From Vibrio lentus (GTDB taxonomy: Bacteria; Pseudomonadota; Gammaproteobacteria; Enterobacterales; Vibrionaceae), in NCBI RefSeq assembly GCF_002875945.1, contig NZ_MCZK01000097.1, positions 186,001 through 250,000 of the forward strand: 64,000 nt of DNA. Direction: 5' to 3'. Below, piece by piece: positions 38,891 to 49,375 of this stretch; within the stretch, counting starts at the first letter, position 1; each line of letters begins with the position of its first letter. The notes under the pieces were generated by a model, which was given only the letters and a program-made list of their open reading frames with translations, was not told the origin of the DNA and did not search any database. Position numbers and translations under genes: made by a program.

Positions 38891-40036
38891 TTAAGCAGTC
38901 AGTGCTAACACGCTACCCGGCAGTACAAGGAATACCGCAATAAGGTAACCAGCCACTACAGCTTTGTTTTTCACAGCCATGTCAGAAATGATATCAGCTG
39001 CTTTCACTGGAAGTTCACGTAGGAACGGAATACCGAAGATAAATACCGTTGCCATGATGTTGAACACCAAGTGTACTAGAGCAATCTGAAGTGCGAATAC
39101 TGCGAACTCACCAGATACTGCTGTTGCTGCTAATAGAGCGGTAATACACGTACCGATGTTTGCACCCAGAGTGAATGGGTAAACGTCACGTACTTTAAGA
39201 ACACCTGAGCCTACTAGTGGAACCATCAAGCTTGTTGTCGTTGAAGAAGACTGAACAAGGATAGTAACGATAGAGCCAGAAGCGATACCGTGGATAGGAC
39301 CACGACCGATTGCGTTCTTTAGAATTTCACGAGCACGGCCAACCATTAGGCTCTTCATTAGCTTACCCATTACGGTGATAGCTACGAAGATAGTCGCGAT
39401 ACCCAGAACGATAAGCATGATACCGCCAACAGTGTCGCCAAATGTTGATAGTGGCTCTTTAATCGCACTGACTACAGGCTTAGTGATTGGCTTGATGAAG
39501 TTTAGTCCACCCATGCTCATATCACCTGTTGCTAGCATCGGTGATACTAACCAGTGAGAAATTTTCTCTAGAATACCAAACGCCATCTCTAGTGGTAGGA
39601 AGATAGCAACGGCTAATAGGTTAAAGAAGTCGTGAATCGTCGCACTTGCGAATGCACGTTTGAACTCATCTTTACAACGAACATGACCAAGGCTAACTAG
39701 CGTATTGGTTACTGTAGTACCAATGTTTGCACCCATGATCATAGGGATTGCTAGCTCAACAGGTAAACCACCTGCCACAAGGCCAACGATAATTGAAGTA
39801 ACTGTACTTGATGATTGAATAAGTGCTGTTGCCACTAAACCAATCATTAAGCCTGCAACTGGGTGTGAAGCAAATTCGAAAAGAACCTTTGCTTGCTCGC
39901 CTGTTGCCCATTTGAAGCCTGTACCAACCATTGAAACTGAAAGTAATAGTAGGTAAAGCATGAATGCCAAGTTAGCCCAGCGTAGCCAACGAGTTGTGCT
40001 CGAGATAGGCGCTGCTGCAGTAGTAGCTTGGTTCAT
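38891..40036 (-). CDS. nptA: Na/Pi cotransporter family protein
   Basis: Sodium-dependent phosphate transporter (SLC34/NptA-type). 381 residues. Two inverted QSSST repeats, ATALIQSSSTVTS and VTILVQSSSTTTS, are diagnostic. About 8-10 membrane segments. The symbol follows V. cholerae NptA, which has the same neighbourhood (next to nhaR and hlyU). Divergent from nhaR. No Pho box is recognised in its promoter region. Confidence 0.88.
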   Translation of the reverse strand: MNQATTAAAPISSTTRWLRWANLAFMLYLLLLSVSMVGTGFKWATGEQAKVLFEFASHPVAGLMIGLVATALIQSSSTVTSIIVGLVAGGLPVELAIPMIMGANIGTTVTNTLVSLGHVRCKDEFKRAFASATIHDFFNLLAVAIFLPLEMAFGILEKISHWLVSPMLATGDMSMGGLNFIKPITKPVVSAIKEPLSTFGDTVGGIMLIVLGIATIFVAITVMGKLMKSLMVGRAREILKNAIGRGPIHGIASGSIVTILVQSSSTTTSLMVPLVGSGVLKVRDVYPFTLGANIGTCITALLAATAVSGEFAVFALQIALVHLVFNIMATVFIFGIPFLRELPVKAADIISDMAVKNKAVVAGYLIAVFLVLPGSVLALTA

Positions 40037-40425
40037 AATGTTTTCTCCATTGGACCGTTTAAGTCTGTGTTTGGTCTGTTTGTTTAATCTGAGCGTGATG
40101 TTAGAGGGGAAATATTTCAGTAATATTACATTTTGGTTTACGTAAGACTTTTTTGTGATGATTTACTCTTTAAATATTCCTATAGCTAATGTGGATATTT
40201 TAAGTGTATGTTTTTATTTGATTTTTAATGGTATTTCTATAGGTGATATAGATCTTAAAAGTTAGAAAAAAATTGAAAATAATCGCTCAAATATTACATT
40301 ATGAAATCACACACTTCGAAAAAGTAAGTGGTAATAGCCATTTAGGTTAGGTTTTTCCGAGTTTGTTGAGCGAAGGTGTCATATTTGATATAAAAGGTTA
40401 TCTACTCTTTTACTACGGCGCACTT
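40037..40425. other. nptA-nhaR intergenic region
   Basis: 389 AT-rich bases between divergent genes. It must hold two promoters. I see no perfect palindrome or known operator in it. Confidence 0.5.
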
Positions 40426-41316
40426 ATGTCGCATCTCAACTATAACCATCTTTATTACTTCTGGATGGTTTGCAAACAAGGCTCTGTTACTAAAGCCGCA
40501 GAAGCTCTGTTTCTAACGCCACAAACGGTAACAGGCCAGATCAAGGCGTTAGAAGAACGTATGGATGGCAAGTTAACAAAGCGTAACGGGCGCAGTGTTG
40601 AGCCTACCGAGCTTGGCCAGTTGGTCTTCAAGTACGCCGATCGCATGTTTGGCCTGAGTTATGAAATGCTGGATATCGTGAATTATAGCCAGCATTCCAA
40701 TATTCTGTTTGATGTTGGCGTTGCGGATGCTCTGTCCAAAAGATTGGTCAGTAAGATATTGATGTCGACTATCCCGCCCGATAACAGCATTCATTTACGC
40801 TGTTTTGAGTCGACCCATGAAATGCTACTCGAACAACTCTCTCAACATAAACTCGATATGATTCTTTCCGACTGTCCCGTTGATTCAAGCCAAAGCCCAG
40901 GCCTTTTTAGTAAGAAACTGGGTGAGAGCGGAATGAGCTTCTTCTGTTCTGGCAAAGTAGAAGGGATTAGTTTTCCTGCTGTGTTAGAACAAAGGAAGCT
41001 TTTGATCCCCGGAAGTCGAACTTCTATGGGACGAAAAGTACTGCAGTGGTTTGATAGGCAGGGTTTAAAACCCGACATTTTGGGCGAGTTTGATGATGTT
41101 GCTTTGATGAAAGCTTTTGCGCGTTATCACCATGATGCCATTTTTCTTGCTCCTACTCTTTATATGTCTGAAGTGGAAGAAGACACCTCTTTGCAACTTT
41201 TGTGTGATATTGAAGAGTTAAAAGAAGAGTACTACGTCATATTTGCGGAAAGGATGATTCAACATCCAGCAGTAAAAAATGTATGTGACGCAGATTTTAG
41301 TAAATTGTTCGAATGA
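40426..41316 (+). CDS. nhaR: Transcriptional activator NhaR (LysR family)
   Basis: LysR-type regulator; in E. coli it activates nhaA in response to sodium. 296 residues. The N-terminal HTH begins [15 protein letters not shown], almost identical to E. coli Nha[22 protein letters not shown] and [13 protein letters not shown] are family-specific blocks. The frame is open 21 codons further upstream, but this ATG is family-supported. No nhaA is present in the window, so its target is elsewhere. hlyU follows after 101 bases. Confidence 0.94.
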   Translation: MSHLNYNHLYYFWMVCKQGSVTKAAEALFLTPQTVTGQIKALEERMDGKLTKRNGRSVEPTELGQLVFKYADRMFGLSYEMLDIVNYSQHSNILFDVGVADALSKRLVSKILMSTIPPDNSIHLRCFESTHEMLLEQLSQHKLDMILSDCPVDSSQSPGLFSKKLGESGMSFFCSGKVEGISFPAVLEQRKLLIPGSRTSMGRKVLQWFDRQGLKPDILGEFDDVALMKAFARYHHDAIFLAPTLYMSEVEEDTSLQLLCDIEELKEEYYVIFAERMIQHPAVKNVCDADFSKLFE

Positions 41317-41417
41317 GTTAGTTTGTTAATGAATTGATATCGATTATCATACCCAAGCAATATGCCGTAAATACTGATAGCCCGTAGTTGGCGTAATAAG
41401 TCGTTGGGAGCCAGACT

Positions 41418-41711
41418 ATGAACTTAAAAGAGATGGAGAAGAACTCGGCGCAGGCCGTTATTCTACTCAAAGCCATGGCCAACGAGCGACGTTTACAGAT
41501 CTTGTGCTTATTGCATGGTACAGAACTGTCGGTCGGAGAGTTATGTGGCAAGTTGGAATTGAGTCAATCAGCGTTATCTCAACATCTTGCTTGGTTGAGA
41601 AGAGATGGCTTAGTCGAAACTCGTAAAGAAGCTCAGACGGTGTATTACACATTGAGCAGTGAAGAAGTAAAAGCGATGATTAACCTACTGCATGGTATGT
41701 ACTGCAAGTAG
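41418..41711 (+). CDS. hlyU: ArsR-family regulator HlyU
   Basis: Winged-helix virulence regulator; in V. cholerae and V. vulnificus it de-represses haemolysin and RTX genes. 97 residues, nearly collinear with V. cholerae HlyU: NLxEMEKNSA, LLKAMANERRLQIL, LELSQSALSQHLAWLRRDGLV. Metal-binding motifs of classical ArsR members are absent. Cys30 and Cys96 correspond to the redox Cys pair of HlyU; Cys43 is extra. GGGAG is 8 bases upstream. Orthology is secure; target genes are not in the window. Confidence 0.93.
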   Translation: MNLKEMEKNSAQAVILLKAMANERRLQILCLLHGTELSVGELCGKLELSQSALSQHLAWLRRDGLVETRKEAQTVYYTLSSEEVKAMINLLHGMYCK

Positions 41712-41776
41712 CTTATTGCTGGTGGATTAGCTCATTTCCTATCAGAAATAAGATAGGCACAAGGAAGTGTCGCTAT

Positions 41777-41861
41777 TTATTAGTGAGGCTTAAGAACCAT
41801 TATTAGCTAGGCTTAGGCAGTTATTAACAAGGCTTAGACAGCTATTAGTAAGACTTCGAGA
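41777..41861. repeat. Degenerate 21-base tandem repeat
   Basis: Four imperfect units: 41777-41799, 41800-41820, 41821-41841, 41842-41860, each close to TTATTAGCTAGGCTTAGGCAG. Located between hlyU and the rpsT terminator. Not explained by a gene. Confidence 0.7.
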
Positions 41862-41884
41862 TGTGTTCGCTAAATTTCAGATAT

Positions 41885-41912
41885 AAAAAAACCGGCCGAG
41901 GCCGGTTTTTTT
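41885..41912 (-). terminator. Terminator after rpsT
   Basis: AAACCGGCC / GGCCGGTTT with long A and T flanks. It can act in both directions. Confidence 0.9.
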
Positions 41913-41938
41913 CGTTTTGCGTTGTAATCAAATTTCTA

Positions 41939-42199
41939 TTAAAGAGCTTTGATTGCAGCAGCGAAACGAGACTTATGACGTGCAGCTTTATTCTTATGAA
42001 TAAGGCCTTTAGTCGCCATACGGTCTAGAAGAGGTGTAACTTCTACAAGAGCAGCAGTTGCAGCTTCTTTATTGCCAGCTTCAATAGCTGCAATAGTTTT
42101 TTTCATGTAAGTGCGCATCATAGAACGACGGCTAGCATTGTGCTGGCGACGTTTCTCAGCTTGGATAGCGCGCTTCTTAGCAGATTTACTGTTTGCCAA
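41939..42199 (-). CDS. rpsT: 30S ribosomal protein S20
   Basis: 86 residues, Lys/Arg/Ala-rich, starting [18 protein letters not shown] and with the [13 protein letters not shown] end. The start codon is TTG, not ATG (CAA on the plus strand at 42197-42199), with GGGAG upstream. E. coli rpsT also uses UUG and is autoregulated by S20 at translation; the conserved rare start suggests the same. Divergent from murJ. Confidence 0.96.
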   Translation of the reverse strand: MANSKSAKKRAIQAEKRRQHNASRRSMMRTYMKKTIAAIEAGNKEAATAALVEVTPLLDRMATKGLIHKNKAARHKSRFAAAIKAL

Positions 42200-42449
42200 G
42201 GTCTAACTCCCAAAAACTTAGTTCGGTGACAATTTAAGGGCGAGGACTATCCCTCATAGGCGCTTAATTGTCAAATGATTTGTGCAAAAACCAATCTCAG
42301 CCAAACAAATTTTGGTATGGAAAGGTCATCGCGGTTAAGATGGCGGGGATTCTAACAGCATTTTTAGACCAATGCTAATAATTATGCTTCTAAGGATAGG
42401 ATAGTATTTATCCTTGCTTGAAAGTAATCAACCAGTGTCAGAGGTTTCT

Positions 42450-44012
42450 GTGAGTAAACGACTATTAAAGTCAGGGCTGATTGTCAGTGTAATGACTTTT
42501 GTTTCCCGTGTCTTGGGGCTAGTGCGTGATGTCGTAGTAGCAAACTTAATGGGGGCAGGAGCAAGTGCAGACGTATTTTTCTTCGCCAATAAAATTCCTA
42601 ATTTTTTACGTCGCCTGTTTGCCGAAGGCGCTTTTTCTCAAGCCTTTGTACCAGTATTAACGGAATATCACGCCGCCGGTGATAAAGATAAAACTCGAGA
42701 CTTGATAGCAAAGGTGTCCGGTACACTTGGGGTGTTGGTTTCTATTGTTACGGTGCTTGGGGTATTAGGCTCTGGGGTTATCACCGCAATGTTCGGTGCG
42801 GGTTGGTTTATTGATTGGCTTAATGACGGCCCCTCAGCGCCTAAATTTGAACTCGCCAGCCTAATGTTGAAAATTACTTTTCCTTATTTATGGTTCATTA
42901 CGTTTGTCGCCTTATCAGGTGCAATCCTCAATACCATGGGCAAATTTGCGGTTTCGTCATTTACGCCTGTGTTCTTGAACGTAATGATCATTGCGTGTGC
43001 TTGGTTTCTTGCTCCTAATTTAGAACAGCCTGAAATTGGTTTATCCATCGGTGTTTTTCTTGGAGGCTTAGTTCAATTCCTGTTCCAAATGCCTTTCTTG
43101 ATCAAAGCAGGAGTATTGGTTAAGCCTAAGTGGGGTTGGAGAGATCCGGGCGTGGTTAAGATCCGCACGCTAATGATCCCTGCTTTGTTTGGTGTGTCAG
43201 TAAGTCAAATCAACTTGTTGTTCGATACCTTTATTGCCAGCTTTCTAGCGACGGGCTCTATCAGTTGGCTCTATTACTCGGATCGACTATTGGAATTTCC
43301 ACTCGGTTTGTTTGGTATTGCCATTGCGACGGTTATTCTTCCTGCTTTATCTCGTAAGCACGTTGATTCTGAAGGTGAAGGATTTGCTCATACCATGGAT
43401 TGGGGTGTGCGCATGGTGCTGCTGCTAGGCATTCCTGCGATGTTCGGTCTTATCGTGTTAGCAAAACCGATGCTGATGGTGCTATTTATGCGCGGTGAGT
43501 TTTCTCCCCATGATGTTAATCAGGCTTCCATGTCTTTGGTGGCGTACGCTTCAGGCTTGCTGAATTTCATGCTCATTAAAGTGTTGGCTCCTGGCTATTA
43601 CTCTCGTCAAGACACCAAAACACCGGTGAAGTACGGCATCATTGCGATGGTGACTAACATGGTGTTCAACGCAATCTTCGCTTATTTCTATGGTTATGTT
43701 GGTTTGGCGATCGCAACGGCGTTGTCTGCGTTCGTGAACATGACTCTGCTTTATCGTGGTTTGCATTTAGCGGGTGTTTATCGTTTAACCAAGACTACCT
43801 TGTTGTTTAGCCTTAAATTATTGATCTCAGGTACGGTAATGGTTGGCGTGATTTTATGGCAGTTAGACAATATGCAATTGTGGCTTGATTGGGGCTTTAA
43901 CCAAAGAGCGTTGACACTAACAGGGTTGATCGCACTTGGCGCCTTTGCTTATATTGTGTCGATACTGGTTTTAGGTATCCGAGTAAAACATTTAAAAGCA
44001 GCGACAGATTAA
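42450..44012 (+). CDS. murJ: Lipid II flippase MurJ (MviN)
   Basis: Moves lipid II across the inner membrane for peptidoglycan synthesis (MOP superfamily). 520 residues from the GTG at 42450 (AGAGG 7 bases before), about 14 membrane segments. N-terminal block KSGLIVSVMTFVSRVLGLVRD and FFFANKIPNFLRRLFAEGAFSQAFVPVL are diagnostic. A longer reading from TTG 42414 lacks support. ribF follows after 70 bases. Confidence 0.95.
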   Translation: MSKRLLKSGLIVSVMTFVSRVLGLVRDVVVANLMGAGASADVFFFANKIPNFLRRLFAEGAFSQAFVPVLTEYHAAGDKDKTRDLIAKVSGTLGVLVSIVTVLGVLGSGVITAMFGAGWFIDWLNDGPSAPKFELASLMLKITFPYLWFITFVALSGAILNTMGKFAVSSFTPVFLNVMIIACAWFLAPNLEQPEIGLSIGVFLGGLVQFLFQMPFLIKAGVLVKPKWGWRDPGVVKIRTLMIPALFGVSVSQINLLFDTFIASFLATGSISWLYYSDRLLEFPLGLFGIAIATVILPALSRKHVDSEGEGFAHTMDWGVRMVLLLGIPAMFGLIVLAKPMLMVLFMRGEFSPHDVNQASMSLVAYASGLLNFMLIKVLAPGYYSRQDTKTPVKYGIIAMVTNMVFNAIFAYFYGYVGLAIATALSAFVNMTLLYRGLHLAGVYRLTKTTLLFSLKLLISGTVMVGVILWQLDNMQLWLDWGFNQRALTLTGLIALGAFAYIVSILVLGIRVKHLKAATD

Positions 44013-44082
44013 TACTGATTAGTATATAATCCGTCGGTTTCACACAATAAATGATGCAAATAACAGGTTTTAGCTGATCACA

Positions 44083-45018
44083 ATGGAACTGATCCGAGGT
44101 ATACACAATATTAAAGCACAGCATCATGGCTGTGTATTAACCATAGGTAACTTCGATGGTGTTCATTTAGGGCATCAAGAGGTTCTGAGTCAGGTTTCTA
44201 AACAAGCTGCAGCATTAGGGCTCCCTTCTGTTGTCATGACGTTTGAGCCGCAACCTATGGAGTTGTTTGCCAAAGGTAAAGCACCAGCACGTTTAACTCG
44301 CTTACGAGATAAATACGTGCAACTGAGTAAGCTAGATATTAGTCGTTTATTGTGTGTGAATTTTAATCAGTATTTTGCAAGCTTGTCTGCGGAAGCGTTC
44401 ATTAAAGACCTTTTGGTTGATAAGCTTGGCGTGAAATTCTTGGTTGTCGGTGACGATTTTTGCTTCGGTAAGGGTCGTACTGGTAATTTCGCTATGCTTC
44501 AAGAAGCGGGCGAGAAGTATGGTTTTGAGGTGGTGAGCACCCAGAGCTATTGCTTAAACCAATTACGAGTAAGCAGTACTGAGATACGAAATGCGTTAGC
44601 GGCCAATGATTTGGCTTCTAGTGCTACCATGCTAGGGCGTGACTACAGTATCAGTGGTCGTGTTTCTCATGGTCGTAAACTAGGGAGAACTATCGGTTTC
44701 CCTACCGCTAATATTCCATTAAAGCGTTGTGTTTCTCCTGTTTCGGGAGTGTATGTTGTTGAAGCATTAGATATCGACGGTGTTCCTGTCGGTGGTGTTG
44801 CTAATATTGGACAACGACCAACGGTTAATGGTGTAAGGCAGCAATTAGAAGTGCATTTTTTTGACTTTAAAGCCAATTTGTATGGTAAACAGTTAGAAGT
44901 ACGACTTTTGCACAAACTGCGCGACGAAATAAAGTTTGAATCGTTCGACGCATTAAAGAATCAAATAGAATTGGATGCTGAAGCCGCAAGGGTGTGGCTG
45001 CTTCAGCTAAAGAATTAG
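44083..45018 (+). CDS. ribF: Bifunctional riboflavin kinase / FAD synthetase
   Basis: Makes FMN then FAD from riboflavin. 311 residues. N-terminal nucleotidylyltransferase motifs TIGNFDGVHLGHQ and VSSTEIRNAL; C-terminal kinase block GRTIGFPTANI. Start at ATG 44083. Order ribF-ileS-lspA-fkpB-ispH is the same as in E. coli. Confidence 0.96.
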   Translation: MELIRGIHNIKAQHHGCVLTIGNFDGVHLGHQEVLSQVSKQAAALGLPSVVMTFEPQPMELFAKGKAPARLTRLRDKYVQLSKLDISRLLCVNFNQYFASLSAEAFIKDLLVDKLGVKFLVVGDDFCFGKGRTGNFAMLQEAGEKYGFEVVSTQSYCLNQLRVSSTEIRNALAANDLASSATMLGRDYSISGRVSHGRKLGRTIGFPTANIPLKRCVSPVSGVYVVEALDIDGVPVGGVANIGQRPTVNGVRQQLEVHFFDFKANLYGKQLEVRLLHKLRDEIKFESFDALKNQIELDAEAARVWLLQLKN

Positions 45019-45081
45019 TCGGATGATTCCACCGATTAACATAATGTCTAACTTCGCCCAATATAACGGAATTAAGAATCG

Positions 45082-47940
45082 ATGAGTGATTATAAAGATA
45101 CCCTGAACTTACCAGAAACAGGGTTCCCAATGCGTGGCAATCTGGCAAATCGTGAACCAGAAATGCTTAAGCGTTGGTACAAAGAAGACCTTTACGGTGA
45201 AATCCGTAAGGCAAAGAAAGGTAAAAAATCTTTCGTGCTGCATGACGGCCCTCCATACGCGAACGGCGACATTCACATTGGCCACGCGCTGAACAAGATT
45301 CTTAAAGACATTATTATCAAATCTAAGACTCTTTCTGGTTTTGATGCACCGTACATCCCTGGTTGGGACTGTCACGGTCTTCCAATCGAGTTGATGGTTG
45401 AGAAGAAGAAAGGTAAGCCTGGTCAGAAGATTTCAGCTGCTGAATTCCGCGAAGAGTGTCGTAAGTACGCTGCGGGCCAAGTTGAAGGTCAGAAAGAAAG
45501 CTTCAAACGTCTTGGTATCATGGGCGAGTGGGACAAACCTTACCGCACTATGGATTTCGGCACAGAAGCGAACATCATTCGTTCTCTAGGTAAAATCGCA
45601 GACAAAGGTCACCTACTTAAAGGTTTCAAACCTGTTCACTGGTGTACTGACTGTGGTTCTGCTCTGGCTGAAGCTGAAGTTGAATACAAAGATAAAGTTT
45701 CTCCATCTATCGATGTAAAATTTTCTGCAGCTGACGAAGCGGCTCTACTAGAGAAATTTACTCTAGCGGAAGGCCACGCTGGTCAAGGCGAAATCTCTAT
45801 CGTTATCTGGACAACAACACCATGGACTCTGCCTGCTAACCGCGCAGTATGTCTACGTGATGATCTTGAATACGTATTGATCCAAGTTGAAGCAAATGGT
45901 GAACAACCTGCTCAACGTATTATTGTTGCTTCTGAACTAGCAAAAGACGTAATGGATCGTGCGGGTATCGAGCGTTTCCATAACCTTGGTTTTGCGACTG
46001 GTGCTGATCTTGAGCTTTCTCAGTTCAACCACCCGTTCTACAACTTTACGGTTCCTGCTGTTCTTGGCGATCACGTAACAACTGATTCTGGTACTGGTGT
46101 GGTTCATACCGCTCCTGGTCACGGTCAAGAGGATTTCGTGGTTGGTAAAAAGTACAACCTAGAGATCGCTAACCCAGTAGGCTCAAACGGCGTTTACCTG
46201 CCAGACACTGAGCTTTTTGCTGGTCAGCATGTATTCAAAGCGAACGATTCTGTTTTAGAAGTTCTAAAAGAGAAAGGTGCACTACTGCATCACCACGCTT
46301 ACGAGCACAGCTACCCACATTGTTGGAGACACAAAACTCCAATCATCTTCCGTGCAACACCACAATGGTTCATCTCTATGGATCAAGCTGGCCTACGTGC
46401 AAAAGCACTAGAGTCAACGAAGAGTGTTGAGTGGATGCCTGAATGGGGTCAAAGCCGTATCGAAGGTATGATCGAAGGTCGCCCTGAGTGGTGTATCTCT
46501 CGTCAACGTACTTGGGGTGTGCCAATTGCTCTGTTCGTTCATAAAGAAACATCAGAACTTCACCCAGATAGCCCTGCTCTTATTGAAAAAGTAGCGAAGC
46601 TTGTGGAAGAAAAAGGCATTCAAGCTTGGTGGGATGTAGATGCTGCTGAACTGATGGGTGCTGAAGACGCTGACAAGTACGAGAAAGTACTTGATACGCT
46701 AGACGTATGGTTCGACTCAGGTGTAACGCACTTCTCTGTTGTGGATTCTCGTGAAGAGTACAACTTCCCGAATGAAGAAAGAACGCACAGTGCTGATCTT
46801 TACCTTGAAGGTTCTGACCAACACCGTGGCTGGTTCCAATCATCTTTGATTTCATCTATCGCGATGAAAGACGAAGCACCATACAAGCAAGTGCTAACGC
46901 ACGGTTTCGTGGTTGATGGTAACGGCCGTAAGATGTCTAAATCTATCGGTAACGTTGTTGCTCCTAAAGATGTAACCAACAAGCTAGGCGCAGATATTCT
47001 ACGTCTATGGGTTGCTTCTACGGATTACACTAACGAAGTTGCGGTTTCTGACGAGATCCTTAAGCGTTCTGCTGATGCTTACCGTCGTATTCGTAACACG
47101 GCTCGTTTCTTCCTAGCGAACTTGAACGGTTTCAACCCTGAAACTGACCTAGTTCCTGCTGAAGAAATGGTAGCACTTGATCGCTGGGCTGTTGGCCGTG
47201 CTCAAGCTGCACAAGAAGAGATCGTTAAAGCATACGGTGAGTACAACACTCACGGTGTGACTCAACGTCTAATGCAGTTCTGTTCTATCGAAATGGGTTC
47301 TTTCTACCTAGACGTAATTAAAGACCGTCAGTACACAGCGAAACAGGGCAGCCATGCTCAACGTAGCTGTCAAACGGCGCTTTACTACATCGTAGAAGCT
47401 CTAGTTCGTTGGATGGCTCCTATCATGTCGTTCACTGCAGATGAAATCTGGAACGAGATGCCAGGCGAGCGCGACACGTTTGTATTCACTGGCGAGTGGT
47501 TCGAAGGCCTATTTGGTCTTGCTGACGACGAAGAGCTAAGCAACGAATTCTGGACTGAAATCCAGTCAGTTCGTGGCGCAGTGAACAAGCTTCTTGAAGA
47601 TGCTCGTAAAGAGAAAACAATCGGTGGTGCACTGCAGGCTGAAGTTACTCTATACGCTGACGATGCACTAGCGGCTAAAATCAACAAGCTAGAAGATGAG
47701 CTACGTTTCGTACTTATCACTTCTGCTGCTGTTGTTAAGCCACTTAGCGATAAGTCTGATACAGCTCAAGCGACAGACGTTGAAGGTCTATACGTTGAAG
47801 TTGCAGCAACTGAAGCTGAGAAGTGTGACCGTTGCTGGCACCACACTCCAGATGTAGGCACAATTGAAGGTCACGAGAAAATTTGTGGTCGTTGTGTGTC
47901 GAACATCGACGGTGAAGGCGAAGTGCGTAAGTTCGCATAA
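45082..47940 (+). CDS. ileS: Isoleucyl-tRNA synthetase
   Basis: Class I synthetase, 952 residues. HIGH motif in [12 protein letters not shown] near residue 68, KMSKS in [12 protein letters not shown] near 620, editing domain block [13 protein letters not shown], and the C-terminal Zn-site CDRCWHH ... CGRC. Slightly longer than E. coli. 63 bases after ribF. Terminator follows. Confidence 0.97.
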   Translation: MSDYKDTLNLPETGFPMRGNLANREPEMLKRWYKEDLYGEIRKAKKGKKSFVLHDGPPYANGDIHIGHALNKILKDIIIKSKTLSGFDAPYIPGWDCHGLPIELMVEKKKGKPGQKISAAEFREECRKYAAGQVEGQKESFKRLGIMGEWDKPYRTMDFGTEANIIRSLGKIADKGHLLKGFKPVHWCTDCGSALAEAEVEYKDKVSPSIDVKFSAADEAALLEKFTLAEGHAGQGEISIVIWTTTPWTLPANRAVCLRDDLEYVLIQVEANGEQPAQRIIVASELAKDVMDRAGIERFHNLGFATGADLELSQFNHPFYNFTVPAVLGDHVTTDSGTGVVHTAPGHGQEDFVVGKKYNLEIANPVGSNGVYLPDTELFAGQHVFKANDSVLEVLKEKGALLHHHAYEHSYPHCWRHKTPIIFRATPQWFISMDQAGLRAKALESTKSVEWMPEWGQSRIEGMIEGRPEWCISRQRTWGVPIALFVHKETSELHPDSPALIEKVAKLVEEKGIQAWWDVDAAELMGAEDADKYEKVLDTLDVWFDSGVTHFSVVDSREEYNFPNEERTHSADLYLEGSDQHRGWFQSSLISSIAMKDEAPYKQVLTHGFVVDGNGRKMSKSIGNVVAPKDVTNKLGADILRLWVASTDYTNEVAVSDEILKRSADAYRRIRNTARFFLANLNGFNPETDLVPAEEMVALDRWAVGRAQAAQEEIVKAYGEYNTHGVTQRLMQFCSIEMGSFYLDVIKDRQYTAKQGSHAQRSCQTALYYIVEALVRWMAPIMSFTADEIWNEMPGERDTFVFTGEWFEGLFGLADDEELSNEFWTEIQSVRGAVNKLLEDARKEKTIGGALQAEVTLYADDALAAKINKLEDELRFVLITSAAVVKPLSDKSDTAQATDVEGLYVEVAATEAEKCDRCWHHTPDVGTIEGHEKICGRCVSNIDGEGEVRKFA

Positions 47941-47976
47941 CGACTCAGAGAAAGACTGAACTTTTTGTAAAAATCA

Positions 47977-48006
47977 TAGCCCCAGTATCAACTGGGGTTA
48001 TTTTTA
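47977..48006 (+). terminator. Terminator after ileS
   Basis: GCCCCAGT-ATCA-ACTGGGGT with five T. It separates ileS from lspA. Confidence 0.85.
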
Positions 48007-48101
48007 ATTATAGGAAATGTGTTTAACCAAGCTGACTTCTCGTATTCATTCTTGAGAGTGGATAATGAGATGATTTGACTGAGTAGATACTAGGAATAGA
48101 A

Positions 48102-48602
48102 ATGAGTGAAGTTTCGTTAAAACAATCTGGTGTGCGTTGGTTATGGCTGGCTTTGCTAGTATTCCTTGCTGATATCGGTATCAAACTCTTTGTCATGGAC
48201 AACATGGGTTATGGCTGGGCAAACCGTATTGAGGTGTTGCCATTCTTTAACTTTTTGTATGTTCATAACTATGGTGCGGCATTTAGCTTTCTGAGCGATC
48301 AGAGCGGCTGGCAGCGTTGGTTGTTTACGGGTATCGCATTTGCGGTAACGGGTATGCTGACATACTGGATGAGCAAACTACCTGCAGCAGAAAAGTGGAA
48401 TAACATTGCTTATGCGATCATCATTGGTGGTGCGGTAGGTAACGTATTCGACCGTGTTGTACATGGTTTTGTGGTTGATTACCTAGACTTCTACTGGGGT
48501 ACTTACCATTGGCCTGCATTCAACTTGGCTGATATGGGAATCTGTATCGGTGCTGCGATGATCATCTTAGATGGCTTCCGCAAGAAAGATGAAAACAAAT
48601 AG
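48102..48602 (+). CDS. lspA: Lipoprotein signal peptidase
   Basis: Inner-membrane aspartyl protease (signal peptidase II) that cleaves prolipoproteins after Lgt acts. 166 residues, four membrane segments. Catalytic Asp residues lie in [18 protein letters not shown] and [11 protein letters not shown]. Start at ATG 48102. fkpB follows, but a terminator-like hairpin lies in between. Confidence 0.96.
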   Translation: MSEVSLKQSGVRWLWLALLVFLADIGIKLFVMDNMGYGWANRIEVLPFFNFLYVHNYGAAFSFLSDQSGWQRWLFTGIAFAVTGMLTYWMSKLPAAEKWNNIAYAIIIGGAVGNVFDRVVHGFVVDYLDFYWGTYHWPAFNLADMGICIGAAMIILDGFRKKDENK

Positions 48603-48691
48603 GCGACTCAGGCATTAATGAGTATTAACTAAATCGCTTTGAAATAGATTGCCCTAAAGTCAGTCTATGACTCACAGAATAGAATAGCCCT

Positions 48692-48728
48692 AAGCGCTGT
48701 CGGTTGATTCCGACGGCGCTTTTTTTTA
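48692..48728 (+). terminator. Terminator-like hairpin between lspA and fkpB
   Basis: GCGCTGTCGG / CCGACGGCGC with T8. In an otherwise operon-like order, so it may give partial termination. Confidence 0.85.
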
Positions 48729-48796
48729 TGCTTCAGTCAACAAGGAAGCAAAGCACAGTGCATCCTCAAATAATAAAGAAATCTAAGGAAAGTAAC

Positions 48797-49228
48797 GTGG
48801 CAGCAATTAAAAATGATTCAGCAGTAACTCTACATTTTACGATTAAAATGAAGGATGGTTCAGTTGCCGATAGCACCGAAAACATGGGCAAACCCGCTAA
48901 GTTCGTGATGGGTGATGGTAGCCTAAGCGAAAACTTCGAAGCGTGTTTGCTTGGGCTTGAAGCGGGTACAGAAAAGTCTATTGAACTGAAAGCACAAGAC
49001 GCGTTTGGTATGCCTAACCCAGACCATATCCACCACATGGATAAAGCGAAGTTTGCTGGTGGTACTGATGTTGAAGTCGGTACTATCATGGCGTTCTCTG
49101 GCCCTGACGGTATGGAAATCCCGGGCATTATCACTGATATCGCAGGTGATTCAGTGACCGTTGATTTTAATCACCCATTAGCAGGCCAAGACGTTACGTT
49201 TGACGTCAACATCTTAGCGGTGGAATAA
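48797..49228 (+). CDS. fkpB: FKBP-type peptidyl-prolyl isomerase FkpB (SlpA)
   Basis: Small cytoplasmic FKBP of the SlyD-like group. 143 residues from GTG 48797, AAGGA 7 bases before. FKBP block TLHFTIKMKDGSVADSTE at the N-terminus and the IF-domain insert (DAFGMPNPDHIHHM). The longer upstream reading overlaps the terminator and is rejected. Upstream of ispH as in E. coli. Confidence 0.93.
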   Translation: MAAIKNDSAVTLHFTIKMKDGSVADSTENMGKPAKFVMGDGSLSENFEACLLGLEAGTEKSIELKAQDAFGMPNPDHIHHMDKAKFAGGTDVEVGTIMAFSGPDGMEIPGIITDIAGDSVTVDFNHPLAGQDVTFDVNILAVE

Positions 49229-49375
49229 CGATAGAATAGTTGTCTTCACGCTAGAACAAGATAGCCTTACAGCTGTGATGTCACCCAGAGCTTCACTGTG
49301 TAGGCGCTTCACTGTAGAATGCGAATCTCGCTGACAGCGAACTCTATAGAAACAACCTTAGTACCGCGGTAAATG

